Assembly: GCF_000479005.1 (NCBI RefSeq)
Contig: NZ_AWXC01000008.1
Location: forward strand, 186,001-250,000
Direction of reading: 5' to 3'
DNA from: Prevotella sp. BV3P1
Lineage (GTDB): Bacteria > Bacteroidota > Bacteroidia > Bacteroidales > Bacteroidaceae
DNA length: 64,000 nt
The position numbers and the translations under genes are program-made. Shown in pieces: positions 8,347-17,102 of the stretch (positions are counted from its first letter, which is position 1; the number at the start of each line of letters is the position of its first letter). Below the pieces are notes generated by a model that ran no database searches, was not told where the DNA came from, and saw nothing but the letters and a program-made list of their open reading frames with translations.

Positions 8347-9240
8347 ATGTTGCTGTCTGTCATCATTCCCGTTTACAATGTAGCACACACTCTTGAAAGG
8401 TGTGTGCAGAGTGTGTTGGCTCAGGATGTGCCTGATATCGAAATCATCTTGGTGGATGATGGGTCGAAAGATGGATCGGCTGTTCTCTGTGATACTTACC
8501 GCAACACAAAGAACGTCACTGTTATCCATCAGGCTAATGCGGGGCTCTCTGCTGCACGAAACACGGGGTTAACTGTGGCACAAGGTAGGTATGTCACTTT
8601 TGTTGACTCGGATGATTACCTGGATGCTGACCTCTATGCCTCGCTGATGAAGGTATTACAGGCGGATGACGATATCGATTTGTTGGAATATTCGTTTGTC
8701 AGAGACGATGGAAAGAGCGTGGAAACGCATACCCTTCATGATAAGTGTTATCACGATGTGTGGCGCTATTGGTTTGAAGCCAAGGCTTATCTGCATGGTT
8801 TCGCCTGTAATAAAATATTCAAACGAACCCTGTTTGACACCATCCAGTTTCCCGTTGGCCGTAAATTTGAGGACGTCTTTGTGCTTCCACAGTTGTTAGG
8901 TAAGGTTAGCTGTGTTCGTACCACTCCTATCGGGTTTTACCAATATACCTATAATAAGAACGGTATAACGGCTCGGGCGCAAGGCAACGAATGGAAAGAT
9001 CTGTTGCAAGCGCATCTCAACGTGTTGGAAAACACGTCCCTTCAAGCCTGCGAAGGCTTTGGCGCTTACTATGCCCATGTGTTGAATGTCCAGTTGCATA
9101 CCTACGAATTGACGGGCGATGTGAACGATATCCAACTTCCCACACTTCCCTTTTATGGCACCCTGAAATTAAAGTTGCTACGTCTTTTTGGCATGAGACG
9201 ACTGTGCATGTTACATCGCTGCCTGCACCAGATGCTGTAA
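8347..9240 (+). CDS. family 2 glycosyltransferase
   Basis: The 297-residue protein has the GT-A fold signature at its start: LSVIIPVYNVAHTLERCVQS, then EIILVDDGSKDGS, the AGLSAARNTGL stretch and the metal-binding VDSDDYLDADLY (about residues 87-98). These place it in GT2, whose members move a sugar from a nucleotide donor onto glycans of LPS, capsule or proteins. There is no membrane segment, so it acts in the cytosol or at the inner face of the membrane. It stands alone rather than in a polysaccharide cluster, so the acceptor cannot be inferred. A dispersed repeat element begins about 45 bases after its stop. Confidence 0.92.
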   Translation: MLLSVIIPVYNVAHTLERCVQSVLAQDVPDIEIILVDDGSKDGSAVLCDTYRNTKNVTVIHQANAGLSAARNTGLTVAQGRYVTFVDSDDYLDADLYASLMKVLQADDDIDLLEYSFVRDDGKSVETHTLHDKCYHDVWRYWFEAKAYLHGFACNKIFKRTLFDTIQFPVGRKFEDVFVLPQLLGKVSCVRTTPIGFYQYTYNKNGITARAQGNEWKDLLQAHLNVLENTSLQACEGFGAYYAHVLNVQLHTYELTGDVNDIQLPTLPFYGTLKLKLLRLFGMRRLCMLHRCLHQML

Positions 9241-9282
9241 AACGGCAGCTCTATCTGTTGACTGAGTGAAGAACAAGATACA

Positions 9283-9425
9283 CGGTGATGATGAATTTTC
9301 TTGACATCGAACCTTTTTATAATTGGCGAATTTACCATCAACGATGCATTTTGCGGCAAATTTCTATGTTGAAAGTTTTCAAGAGCCGTTTTAAGGGTCA
9401 AAAAACAGATAACATATTTTATAAT
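9283..9425 (-). repeat. dispersed intergenic element, copy A (inverted, array-less)
   Basis: Read on the minus strand, this stretch matches both ends of the element at 17442-17853. The left end has CCCTTAAAACGG and GAAAACTTTCAA; the right end has ATTTGCCGCAAAATGCATCG, AAATTCGCCA and GATGTCAAGAAAATTCAT. The middle, including the 22-nt array, is missing, so the two ends join directly. Short open frames run through it, but substitutions relative to copy B show no codon bias, so it is probably non-coding. Boundaries are approximate. Confidence 0.75.
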
Positions 9426-9629
9426 TCTGTAGAACGTGATGAATTAGGTTCCGCTCCTCACAAAAAGACTAATTAAATCAACCCACGCAGGGCAGGTTTC
9501 ATAAAATCTTTCTTGATGCAGAATAGACAGATCGATCGCAACGGCATGTTCGTTGCGCTTGATGACGGATAGGCAATGAATGGTTCCGGTTGGGCACATC
9601 CAACGTAGAAGTGAATAAATGATAACGCA

Positions 9630-9661
9630 TTTGCCTGTTCTTGTTTTTTATTGTAAATTTG
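9630..9661 (+). promoter_or_regulatory. Bacteroidetes-type promoter for the GH92 gene
   Basis: TTTG at 9630-9633, a 20-base spacer, then TAAATTTG at 9654-9661. The ATG follows at 9693, giving a leader of about 25 nt. Confidence 0.85.
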
Positions 9662-9692
9662 CCATACTAATAACACTAACTAAATAAATAAT

Positions 9693-12023
9693 ATGAACAT
9701 CATTAAAACGTGTCTGTCTGCACTCGCACTGGTTACTGCCATGAACGCAAGTGCACTTGATAAACTAGCCCCCGTAGACTATGTGAACCCTTTGGTGGGT
9801 ACCCTGTCCAAGGTTTCCCTCTCAACGGGTAATACCTATCCTGCCATCGCCCTGCCTTGGGGCATGAACTTCTGGATGCCTCAAACAGGTAAGATGGGAG
9901 ATGGATGGGCTTACGTTTATACAGCCGACAAACTTCGCGGATTCAAGCAGACGCATCAACCCAGTCCATGGATTAACGACTACGGACAGTTTGCCATCAT
10001 GCCCATCACCGGCAAGCCGGTATTCAATGAAGACGAACGTGCCAGTTGGTTCTCACACAAGGCCGAAGTGGCCAAACCCTATTACTATCGCGTTTATCTG
10101 GCTGACCACGACGTGGTGACGGAATTGACTCCGACAGAGCGCGCCGTCATGTTCAGGTTCACATTCCCCGAAACCAATCATTCGTATGTGGTGGTGGATG
10201 CCCTTGACCGCGGCTCGTCTGTGAAGATTATTCCTTCAGAAAACAAGATTATAGGATATACTACACGCAACAGTGGAGGTGTACCCGACAATTTCAAGAA
10301 TTATTTTGTCATCAAGTTTGACAAGCCTTTCACGTACAAAGCTGCAGTGGCTGATGGTCAAATCAAACAAGGTACCACCGAGGCAACGGTCAATCATGCT
10401 GGTGCCATCATCGGCTTCAAGACCAAACGAGGCGAGCAAGTGCATGCCCGCATCGCCTCTTCTTTCATCAGTCCTGAGCAAGCAGAACTCAACTTGCAGG
10501 AGATGGGCAACCTGTCGTTCGAACAAATCAAGGCACAGGGCAGACAGACCTGGAACAAGACGTTGAGCCGTATTGAGGTAGAAGATAAAAATGTGGACCA
10601 TCTGCGTACCTTCTACTCGTGTCTTTACCGCTCTGTATTGTTCCCTCGCAGTTTCTACGAGAAAGATGCCAATGGAAAAATCGTCCATTACAGTCCGTAC
10701 AACGGCAAGGTGTTGCCAGGCTACATGTTTACCGACACAGGCTTCTGGGACACGTTCCGTTGTTTGTTCCCCATGCTCAACCTCATGTATCCGTCCATGA
10801 ACGTCAAGATGCAAGAAGGTTTGGCCAATGCCTATCTCGAAAGTGGCTTCCTGCCAGAGTGGGCCAGTCCTGGCCATCGGGGCTGCATGGTGGGCAACAA
10901 CTCGGCATCAGTTGTGGCAGACGCTTACCTGAAAGGGCTGCGTGGTTACGATGCTGAAACATTGTGGAAAGCCGTGACGCACGGTGCCAATGCGGTTCAC
11001 CCGAAGGTTAGCTCAACGGGTCGCTTGGGATGGGAGTATTACAACAAATTGGGTTATGTGCCTTACGATGTGAAGATTAATGAGAACGTGGCTCGTACTC
11101 TGGAGTATGCCTACGATGACTGGTGCATCTATCAGTTTGGTAAGTCGCTGGGTAAGTCTGAAAAAGAACTGGCTCAGTACAAGAAGAACGCCATGAATTA
11201 TAAGAACGTATTCGATAAGGAAACCAACTTGATGCGCGGTCGCAACCAGGATGGCAAGTTCCAGACACCGTTCAGTCCCTTGAAGTGGGGTGATGCCTTT
11301 ACGGAGGGCAATTCCTGGCATTACTCTTGGTCAGTGTTCCACGACCCACAGGGCTTGATCAACCTCATGGGAGGCAAGCAAACCTTCGTTCAAATGCTCG
11401 ATTCTGTCTTCAATGTTCCGCCTTTGTTCGATGACAGTTACTATGGAGGTGTCATCCATGAGATACGCGAAATGCAAATTATGAACATGGGTAACTATGC
11501 TCATGGCAACCAACCCATCCAGCACATGATTTACATGTACGACTATGCCGGACAGTCCTGGAAAGCTCAATACTGGATTCGCGAGGTGATGGACAAGCTC
11601 TACACACCTCAAGCCGACGGCTATTGCGGTGATGAGGACAACGGGCAAACTTCTGCTTGGTACGTCTTCTCGGCCATGGGCTTCTATCCTGTGTGTCCCG
11701 GCACCAACCAGTATGTCATCGGCACACCTTACTTTGACAAGATGACACTGCATTTGGAGAACGGCAAAACCATGACCATCACGGCGCAAAACTGTAATCA
11801 AGACAACAAATATATTCAGTCGTTGAGCATCAACGGTACGCCTTCCACTAAAAACTTCTTCACGCACGACCAGTTGATGCAGGGCGGTAACATCCATTAT
11901 GTCATGGGTAGTACCCCCAACAAACAGCGAGGCATCAGTGACAGTGACGCTCCTTATTCGTTCACGAAAGAACTGACTGGAACGAAAAGCATGAAAAGTA
12001 AGAAAAGCAGACGTCGCAGATAA
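9693..12023 (+). CDS. GH92 alpha-mannosidase
   Basis: The 776-residue protein has a signal peptide (to about residue 21, MNASA) and the two-domain layout of glycoside hydrolase family 92. The N-terminal beta-sandwich begins VDYVNPLVGT; the helical barrel that follows carries TDTGFWDTFRCLFPM, EWASPGHRGCMVGNNSASV and GDEDNGQTSAWYVFSAMGFY. GH92 enzymes are calcium-dependent, inverting exo-alpha-mannosidases that trim host or yeast mannans and N-glycans. Length is typical. The C-terminus ends in a basic tail (KSKKSRRRR). The gene is monocistronic, with its own promoter and terminator. Linkage specificity cannot be read from the sequence by eye. Confidence 0.95.
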   Translation: MNIIKTCLSALALVTAMNASALDKLAPVDYVNPLVGTLSKVSLSTGNTYPAIALPWGMNFWMPQTGKMGDGWAYVYTADKLRGFKQTHQPSPWINDYGQFAIMPITGKPVFNEDERASWFSHKAEVAKPYYYRVYLADHDVVTELTPTERAVMFRFTFPETNHSYVVVDALDRGSSVKIIPSENKIIGYTTRNSGGVPDNFKNYFVIKFDKPFTYKAAVADGQIKQGTTEATVNHAGAIIGFKTKRGEQVHARIASSFISPEQAELNLQEMGNLSFEQIKAQGRQTWNKTLSRIEVEDKNVDHLRTFYSCLYRSVLFPRSFYEKDANGKIVHYSPYNGKVLPGYMFTDTGFWDTFRCLFPMLNLMYPSMNVKMQEGLANAYLESGFLPEWASPGHRGCMVGNNSASVVADAYLKGLRGYDAETLWKAVTHGANAVHPKVSSTGRLGWEYYNKLGYVPYDVKINENVARTLEYAYDDWCIYQFGKSLGKSEKELAQYKKNAMNYKNVFDKETNLMRGRNQDGKFQTPFSPLKWGDAFTEGNSWHYSWSVFHDPQGLINLMGGKQTFVQMLDSVFNVPPLFDDSYYGGVIHEIREMQIMNMGNYAHGNQPIQHMIYMYDYAGQSWKAQYWIREVMDKLYTPQADGYCGDEDNGQTSAWYVFSAMGFYPVCPGTNQYVIGTPYFDKMTLHLENGKTMTITAQNCNQDNKYIQSLSINGTPSTKNFFTHDQLMQGGNIHYVMGSTPNKQRGISDSDAPYSFTKELTGTKSMKSKKSRRRR

Positions 12024-12071
12024 GCGAGGATGAACATTCATCACCCGAGAGGCGTTGATTGAGAAGATAAA

Positions 12072-12121
12072 TTTAAAGGCTGGCTCTAACCGCATAATGG
12101 GTTAGAGCCGACCTTTTAAAT
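12072..12121 (+). terminator. intrinsic terminator of the GH92 gene
   Basis: TTTAAAGG and GGCTCTAACC (12072-12091) pair with GGTTAGAGCC and CCTTTTAAA (about 12100-12120), leaving a short loop and ending in TTTAAATTT. The near-symmetric A and T runs could let it act in both directions. It marks the left edge of the AT-rich restriction-modification island. Confidence 0.85.
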
Positions 12122-12279
12122 TTACATGCAGCTCCATCCATGTATGGGGCAACTTAAATACAGGTCAGAATATCAAGCAATTTGACTTATACACCATAAA
12201 ATCATAGCGGTTTAAAACATGTTAATGTTTGGTGAAATAACGTGAATTACCTAAAATACACAGAAAGATGTAGTATTTT

Positions 12280-12298
12280 TACACAAAATTATTGTGTA
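12280..12298. promoter_or_regulatory. palindromic candidate operator of the controller gene
   Basis: TACACAA-AATTA-TTGTGTA is a perfect palindrome with 7-base arms. It ends 5 bases before the controller ATG at 12304 and begins right after a -7-like TAGTATTTTT. Such a site fits autoregulation by the XRE protein encoded next, as C proteins do in restriction-modification systems. Binding itself is inferred. Confidence 0.6.
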
Positions 12299-12303
12299 AA
12301 ACA

Positions 12304-12522
12304 ATGAGATTAAATAGAATAAAGAAGGTCCTTGACGATAAAGGTATTTCTCAGACATGGTTGTCAAAGAAATTAGATAAAAGTTTCAATACAGTAAATG
12401 CTTATGTATGCAATAGAAGTCAACCAAATTTGGAAACATTGTTGCATATATCTCAAATTCTAGAAGTTGATTTAAAAGACTTAATTTCTGATGCAGATGA
12501 AAGGGATATTTGCAATGAATAA
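12304..12522 (+). CDS. XRE-family helix-turn-helix controller protein
   Basis: The 72-residue protein is almost entirely one helix-turn-helix domain of the Cro/C1 (XRE) type: RIKKVLDDKGISQTWLSKKL, then NTVNAYVCNRSQPNLETLLHI and a final dimerisation-type helix. An upstream TTG (12292) is also in frame, but the ATG at 12304 gives the usual N-terminus. It is followed by the m6A methyltransferase with an 8-base overlap (ATGAATAA). Its size, position and the palindrome just upstream suggest the controller of the restriction-modification system. Confidence 0.85.
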   Translation: MRLNRIKKVLDDKGISQTWLSKKLDKSFNTVNAYVCNRSQPNLETLLHISQILEVDLKDLISDADERDICNE

Positions 12523-14404
12523 ATCAACAAAAGAACTTGTAGGAACATTTAGTGATTTAGAGATTAAACTTATATCGCAATACATATCTGGAACGGAGAC
12601 AAAAAAATCAGGTAGTTTCACTATGTCCAATTGCGAACTTGATTTAATCAGTAAATCTGTTCATTTTGATGTTTTAAACTCATTAGTCTTATTGTATGTC
12701 AAGCATACTTGTACAGACTTTACGCCTGAAACAATCCCCGACATTATAATTGGCTCCTATACACCTGTTGACATTAGTATAAGCGTTAATGAAATCCAGT
12801 TAATTCCTGATTTATGTGAGCAGCTACATATTAATTATCTGAATTCAGAAACTGTTCTACGTAACAATATAGTCAGACAAATAAAGTCAAAAAAGCATTT
12901 GATTCAAAATGGAGCTATTTATACTCAAGATAGCATAGCTTATTTTATTGTAAAATACACATTAAGCAAATTAAAGAAAAGGGATCTTGAAAATTTTAAG
13001 ATCCTTGATTTTGCAATAGGTACAGGACGATTTTACAGACAAATACTTACCTTATTTGAAGAAGAATGCGGAATTTCTAACGATGACGCTATTCTACACC
13101 ATGTTTATGGGGTAGACATAGACCCTATTGCAGTAACAATTAGTAGACTTATTGCTTTTTCAAAATTGAACAACAAGTCCATTTCTCATCTTTTAACAAT
13201 ATGCAATAACATCATTTGCAAAAATGCTTTGATTCGTGAGCAACCTTTTGATGATGTAGAAGCCATATCAAAAGAAGATTGTAATGACTTGTTTTTCAGT
13301 GGATTCGATGCTATAGTTTCTAATCCTCCTTATCTCGTTTTAAAACCTAATAAGAACAAGCTGACAAAGGAGTCCGTTGATAAGATTAATTACATGGCTA
13401 AATATTTTAGAAACTCAAATTTCTATAAATATGCCATAGAAGGAATGCTTAATCTTTATCAGCTATCTATAGAGTCAATGATAGGTATGTTAAAAGTCAA
13501 TGGAGAGATGGGGATAATCTGCCCTTCTACTTTGTTCGCAGACATATCAGCTGCTAAACTTAGAAAGCATTTGTTGTCAAAACATAAGGTTTCATTTATT
13601 AAATACTTCTCTGAAGATGATTCTTTATTTGATAATGTGACGCAGGCCACTTGCATTTTTAATTTGACGAAAAACGGAAAAACAAATACAATTGCAATTG
13701 AGCAGAATGGAAAGAAATATAACATTTCATTTTCTTCTGTAAAAAAGTTGTTTCCTGACAATTGGGAGATTCCCGCTATCGATAAAATAGAATGGGATAT
13801 TTTATCAAAAATTGCATCTTTAAGCAAGTTGAAAGAATGCTCATATATACGTAATAAAAGAGGTGAACTTGATTTGACGCTTTATAAAGAGTATATTACA
13901 TTATCCCAAACTGATTTACGTTTAGTTCGAGGAAATATGATAACTGTCGATGGTATAGTTGATAAAAATCACGAGTATGTTTCCAGGGAGTTTTTGTCTA
14001 AGAAATCTTCTGAATACTTGAAACATGACTATGGACATCGAAGGTTGATATGCCAACAAATATCCAATCAAGCTCAGAAAGTTCGGTTGAAGTTTGTAAT
14101 ATGCCAGAAAAACGATATCTTAGGGAATTCGTGCAATTACATTACAGTACCAGATGCGTTACTCAACAAGGTTTATGTATTACTAAATAGTGCCCTGCTG
14201 AATTGGAGATTCAAGATAACAAGCACAAATAACCATATCAATAATTATGAATTAGGTGAACTTCCCATCATTGATATTGATAAGTTATCCACGTCAATCA
14301 TGGAAAGTGATCCTATTAGTCGTGATAAAGCTATTTGCAGATTATACGGTTTAGATATAAACGAAACGAATTACATTGTGAACAAATATTATGATACTAT
14401 ATAA
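12515..14404 (+). CDS. type II N6-adenine DNA methyltransferase (Alw26I/Eco31I/Esp3I-type system)
   Basis: From the ATG at 12515 the product is 629 residues (ATGs at 12491 and 12497 are possible). It carries AdoMet motif I as LDFAIGTGRF (about residues 165-174) and the catalytic NPPY in IVSNPPYLVL (about 270-273). The C-terminal third resembles the target-recognition part of TaqI/Eco57I-like enzymes. It transfers methyl to the N6 of adenine. With a C5 methyltransferase overlapping its end and a convergent HNH endonuclease, it fits the Alw26I/Eco31I/Esp3I family, where each strand of an asymmetric site is modified by a different enzyme. Base composition is clearly AT-richer than neighbouring chromosomal genes, suggesting transfer. 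Confidence 0.88.
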   Translation: MNKSTKELVGTFSDLEIKLISQYISGTETKKSGSFTMSNCELDLISKSVHFDVLNSLVLLYVKHTCTDFTPETIPDIIIGSYTPVDISISVNEIQLIPDLCEQLHINYLNSETVLRNNIVRQIKSKKHLIQNGAIYTQDSIAYFIVKYTLSKLKKRDLENFKILDFAIGTGRFYRQILTLFEEECGISNDDAILHHVYGVDIDPIAVTISRLIAFSKLNNKSISHLLTICNNIICKNALIREQPFDDVEAISKEDCNDLFFSGFDAIVSNPPYLVLKPNKNKLTKESVDKINYMAKYFRNSNFYKYAIEGMLNLYQLSIESMIGMLKVNGEMGIICPSTLFADISAAKLRKHLLSKHKVSFIKYFSEDDSLFDNVTQATCIFNLTKNGKTNTIAIEQNGKKYNISFSSVKKLFPDNWEIPAIDKIEWDILSKIASLSKLKECSYIRNKRGELDLTLYKEYITLSQTDLRLVRGNMITVDGIVDKNHEYVSREFLSKKSSEYLKHDYGHRRLICQQISNQAQKVRLKFVICQKNDILGNSCNYITVPDALLNKVYVLLNSALLNWRFKITSTNNHINNYELGELPIIDIDKLSTSIMESDPISRDKAICRLYGLDINETNYIVNKYYDTI

Positions 14405-15563
14405 TCATGTAGCCTATAAATTAGGACCGCACGAAAAAGAAGTCGCAAGTTATATTCCAGAGGGCGGTAACTGGAAGGACATTCCCTTGTCTGTTACAGA
14501 CAAAAGATTGGAAGGAATACGAGCGACTGGTGGACGCACAACCTACTATGGAAGATTAAAATGGAATGCACCGAGCTACACGATTGCGACATATTTCAAT
14601 CGTGTAGGAAATGGATGTAATCTCCACCCAAGCCAATTGCGAGTAATGTCAACTAGAGAGGCTGCAAGATTACAGTCTTTCCCAGATGATTTTATATTTG
14701 TTGGTTCCAAGGCATCTCAATACAAGCAAATAGGAAATGCAGTTCCTCCTTTGCTTGCAAGAATGGTGTCAATGCTAATTAAACCTCATTTAAACAGTTA
14801 CAACTTTGTTGATTTATTTGCTGGATGTGGAGGCTTGTCTGAAGGCTTTTTAATGAATGGCTATAATCTTGTTGCAGCTAATGAATTAGATAAAAACATC
14901 ATACAAACAAATATATTGAATCATTCAAAGTATGCAAGTGCCGATAAATTTATTCTTGGAGACATCACTCAACAAGAAACCAAAGACAACATAATAGATG
15001 CATGTAAGGGGAAGCAAATTGATGTTATATTGGGTGGTCCTCCATGTCAGGGGTTCTCGTACGCAGGATGGCGTGATCCAAAAGATAAGCGCAATCAACT
15101 TTTTAGAGAATTTGTTTCTATTGTTAGAGTCTTAAAACCAAAATTCTTTGTCATGGAGAATGTACTAGGTATTTTAACAATGAGAGATGGTGAGACAATT
15201 AAAGACATTATCCATGCTTTTAAAGATGAAGGATATAATATAGGAGCACCATTAAAACTCAATGCCATGTGGTTTGGTGTCCCTCAGAAACGCAAACGAG
15301 TCTTTATCATTGGATCATTAGACGAAAATATAAAAATAGAACAACCTGAACCATTATTTGATTATCATGATATGTTCTTACCAGAGCCAGTAACCGTACG
15401 TGATGCCATTGGTAGTCTGCCTAAGATTTCTGACGGTGGAGGCCATGTTGAAATGGAATGGGAATTGTTGAACCCAACTCCTTATGATTTGCTTATGCAA
15501 AGAAAAATAAGATTTGATGAGTTTTATAACATGATGTGTAATAAAAAAAAGTGGAGAGAATAA
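14391..15563 (+). CDS. circularly permuted C5-cytosine DNA methyltransferase
   Basis: All main C5 methyltransferase motifs are present, but in rotated order. The region normally at the C-terminus comes first: NHVA and EGGNWKDIP near residues 5-32, STREAARLQSFPDDF (87-101, motif IX) and IGNAVPP (114-120, motif X). Then follow motif I DLFAGCGG (141-148), motif IV GPPCQG (216-221, catalytic Cys219), motif VI ENV (256-258) and motif VIII QKRKR (299-303). The protein ends with a short target-recognition-like tail (to residue 390). Permuted C5 enzymes such as M.BssHII are known but uncommon. The start overlaps the m6A gene by 14 bases, so the two methyltransferases are translationally coupled. Confidence 0.9.
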   Translation: MILYNHVAYKLGPHEKEVASYIPEGGNWKDIPLSVTDKRLEGIRATGGRTTYYGRLKWNAPSYTIATYFNRVGNGCNLHPSQLRVMSTREAARLQSFPDDFIFVGSKASQYKQIGNAVPPLLARMVSMLIKPHLNSYNFVDLFAGCGGLSEGFLMNGYNLVAANELDKNIIQTNILNHSKYASADKFILGDITQQETKDNIIDACKGKQIDVILGGPPCQGFSYAGWRDPKDKRNQLFREFVSIVRVLKPKFFVMENVLGILTMRDGETIKDIIHAFKDEGYNIGAPLKLNAMWFGVPQKRKRVFIIGSLDENIKIEQPEPLFDYHDMFLPEPVTVRDAIGSLPKISDGGGHVEMEWELLNPTPYDLLMQRKIRFDEFYNMMCNKKKWRE

Positions 15564-15622
15564 CGACTATTGTTATTCCCTCCTCTTGGGCATGTTTAAA
15601 TATCATTTGGCTCAGCCGCCAT

Positions 15623-17053
15623 TTAAGAATCGAAATTGAGTTTTGTAGAATATCTTTTTTGTTCATATTCTATCTCATATATCTCTTGTGACACAACATT
15701 TATGAGGATATATAGTTTGTTGTGTGCTTCTTCATATTTTTTTTCTTTGATTGATTTAACAACATCCATTAAGTCTTGTGAATTTTCATCTATCAGGAAA
15801 TAATTTTTTCTGTTTTCTTTTACTCCAAAATCAGATAGGCTATCAAAAGCAATTCTTAAATATCTTTCTTGGTTTTTCCGTTTGTTCTTACTGTCAAGAG
15901 GCTTTGCTATGATTTTAAGTCTGTCAAGATGACTTATGTCAATATTCTCAAAACGATAGTCCACCATCGAGTATTCCGGATGCAAATAACGCAATAAAAA
16001 ATCTCTTCCTGTATATTTATAGATTAAAGAAAGTATATATAGCACATTTTGATGACATTTTGCCATAACAGAACTTGCCTTTTTTGCATCTATGTCATTA
16101 TTGATTTTCGTTTTCAATAAATCCCAAATATATTTAGAATGCCAACTAATGACAATTTCTCCTTGTTTTTCCAAAGCAACCAATCTGTCGACATCAAATT
16201 TAGTAAATCTATTGTTCTTTGCACTGTTACAACCGCTACATAACGGAGTTAAATATTTACTATGACAAAACCCCAAAGATACAGGGCCTATATGGTCAGC
16301 TGTCATACGTTCAACTTTCCCACACAGTGGACATTGCATTTCAGGTTGCTTATGAAATTCGCCCATTAAACGGTTTGCAAGATTATAATCACCGTCAGAC
16401 CAGTTTTCGTAAGCCCTACGATCTTGAGTATAAGTTTTCATGTTGTCATCATGCCTTCCTCTGTCTTTCACTTTTCTACAGCATAAAGCATAGGAATGAA
16501 AGCCATTAAACCGATCAGGCGGATTACACATTACTCCAGGAGAAAGATATTTACTTTCCTTGCGAACCAATTCTCTATATATAGTTTCTATTAAATCAGT
16601 CTTGTCTTTAGGTTTGGACAAATGTAATATTGCAGCTATGTCATTTAAGTCTTTTGGATTTTCACAGAAGCGTATTAGTATTTCCTTAATCGTATAGTCT
16701 GCTTGTCCAAAATGTGTACCAAAGAGTGCATTTATCTTTGACAAAGTTCTTAGTGTGGGATACTCGTAAAAGATGCTACGCTCTTTTCCGCAACATTGAC
16801 AGACATGTTTACCTGTTGGATGTATTAGTCTTGCTACTTTAGCATAGCATCCTTTTTGGATAGATACACCAAGTTCTTTACATTTGGCATCCCACCATGC
16901 TTGTCTAAGCTGGCCTTTCTGCGATTTTCCCGTTACGACCCAGTTTACCCTTCCGTCTTTTCCTCGATCATAATACAAGCCTTTGTAGTTGGGATGACGA
17001 ACAATCATCTCAACATATTTGTCAAAATTTGGATGGTATTCCATTCCGCTCAT
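15623..17053 (-). CDS. HNH type II restriction endonuclease, Alw26I/Eco31I/Esp3I-like
   Basis: The 476-residue protein has a zinc-ribbon HNH nuclease core: CPLC (241-244), the catalytic-type DH (253-254), CSGC (272-275) and Asn residues at 276 and 280-281. A second Cys cluster (CQCCGK, 85-90) follows an N-terminal domain containing HPNYKGL and IHPTGKHV. I judge it an Alw26I/Eco31I/Esp3I-family enzyme, a type IIS group that uses one HNH site and cuts outside a GTCTC-containing sequence. It converges with the methyltransferase genes (60-base gap), so cutting and protection are expressed from separate promoters. The frame stays open upstream to an ATG at 17203, but the family-like N-terminus favours 17053 or 17044. 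Confidence 0.8.
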   Translation of the reverse strand: MSGMEYHPNFDKYVEMIVRHPNYKGLYYDRGKDGRVNWVVTGKSQKGQLRQAWWDAKCKELGVSIQKGCYAKVARLIHPTGKHVCQCCGKERSIFYEYPTLRTLSKINALFGTHFGQADYTIKEILIRFCENPKDLNDIAAILHLSKPKDKTDLIETIYRELVRKESKYLSPGVMCNPPDRFNGFHSYALCCRKVKDRGRHDDNMKTYTQDRRAYENWSDGDYNLANRLMGEFHKQPEMQCPLCGKVERMTADHIGPVSLGFCHSKYLTPLCSGCNSAKNNRFTKFDVDRLVALEKQGEIVISWHSKYIWDLLKTKINNDIDAKKASSVMAKCHQNVLYILSLIYKYTGRDFLLRYLHPEYSMVDYRFENIDISHLDRLKIIAKPLDSKNKRKNQERYLRIAFDSLSDFGVKENRKNYFLIDENSQDLMDVVKSIKEKKYEEAHNKLYILINVVSQEIYEIEYEQKRYSTKLNFDS

Positions 17054-17102
17054 AGTCTTTTTCTTTTTAAGAACTATGAGAGCAAAAAGCCCTCTTTTCC
17101 AG

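Noticed and set aside
14281..14300. TTATCCACG resembling a DnaA box
   Set aside because: It is a single imperfect match inside the m6A methyltransferase coding sequence.
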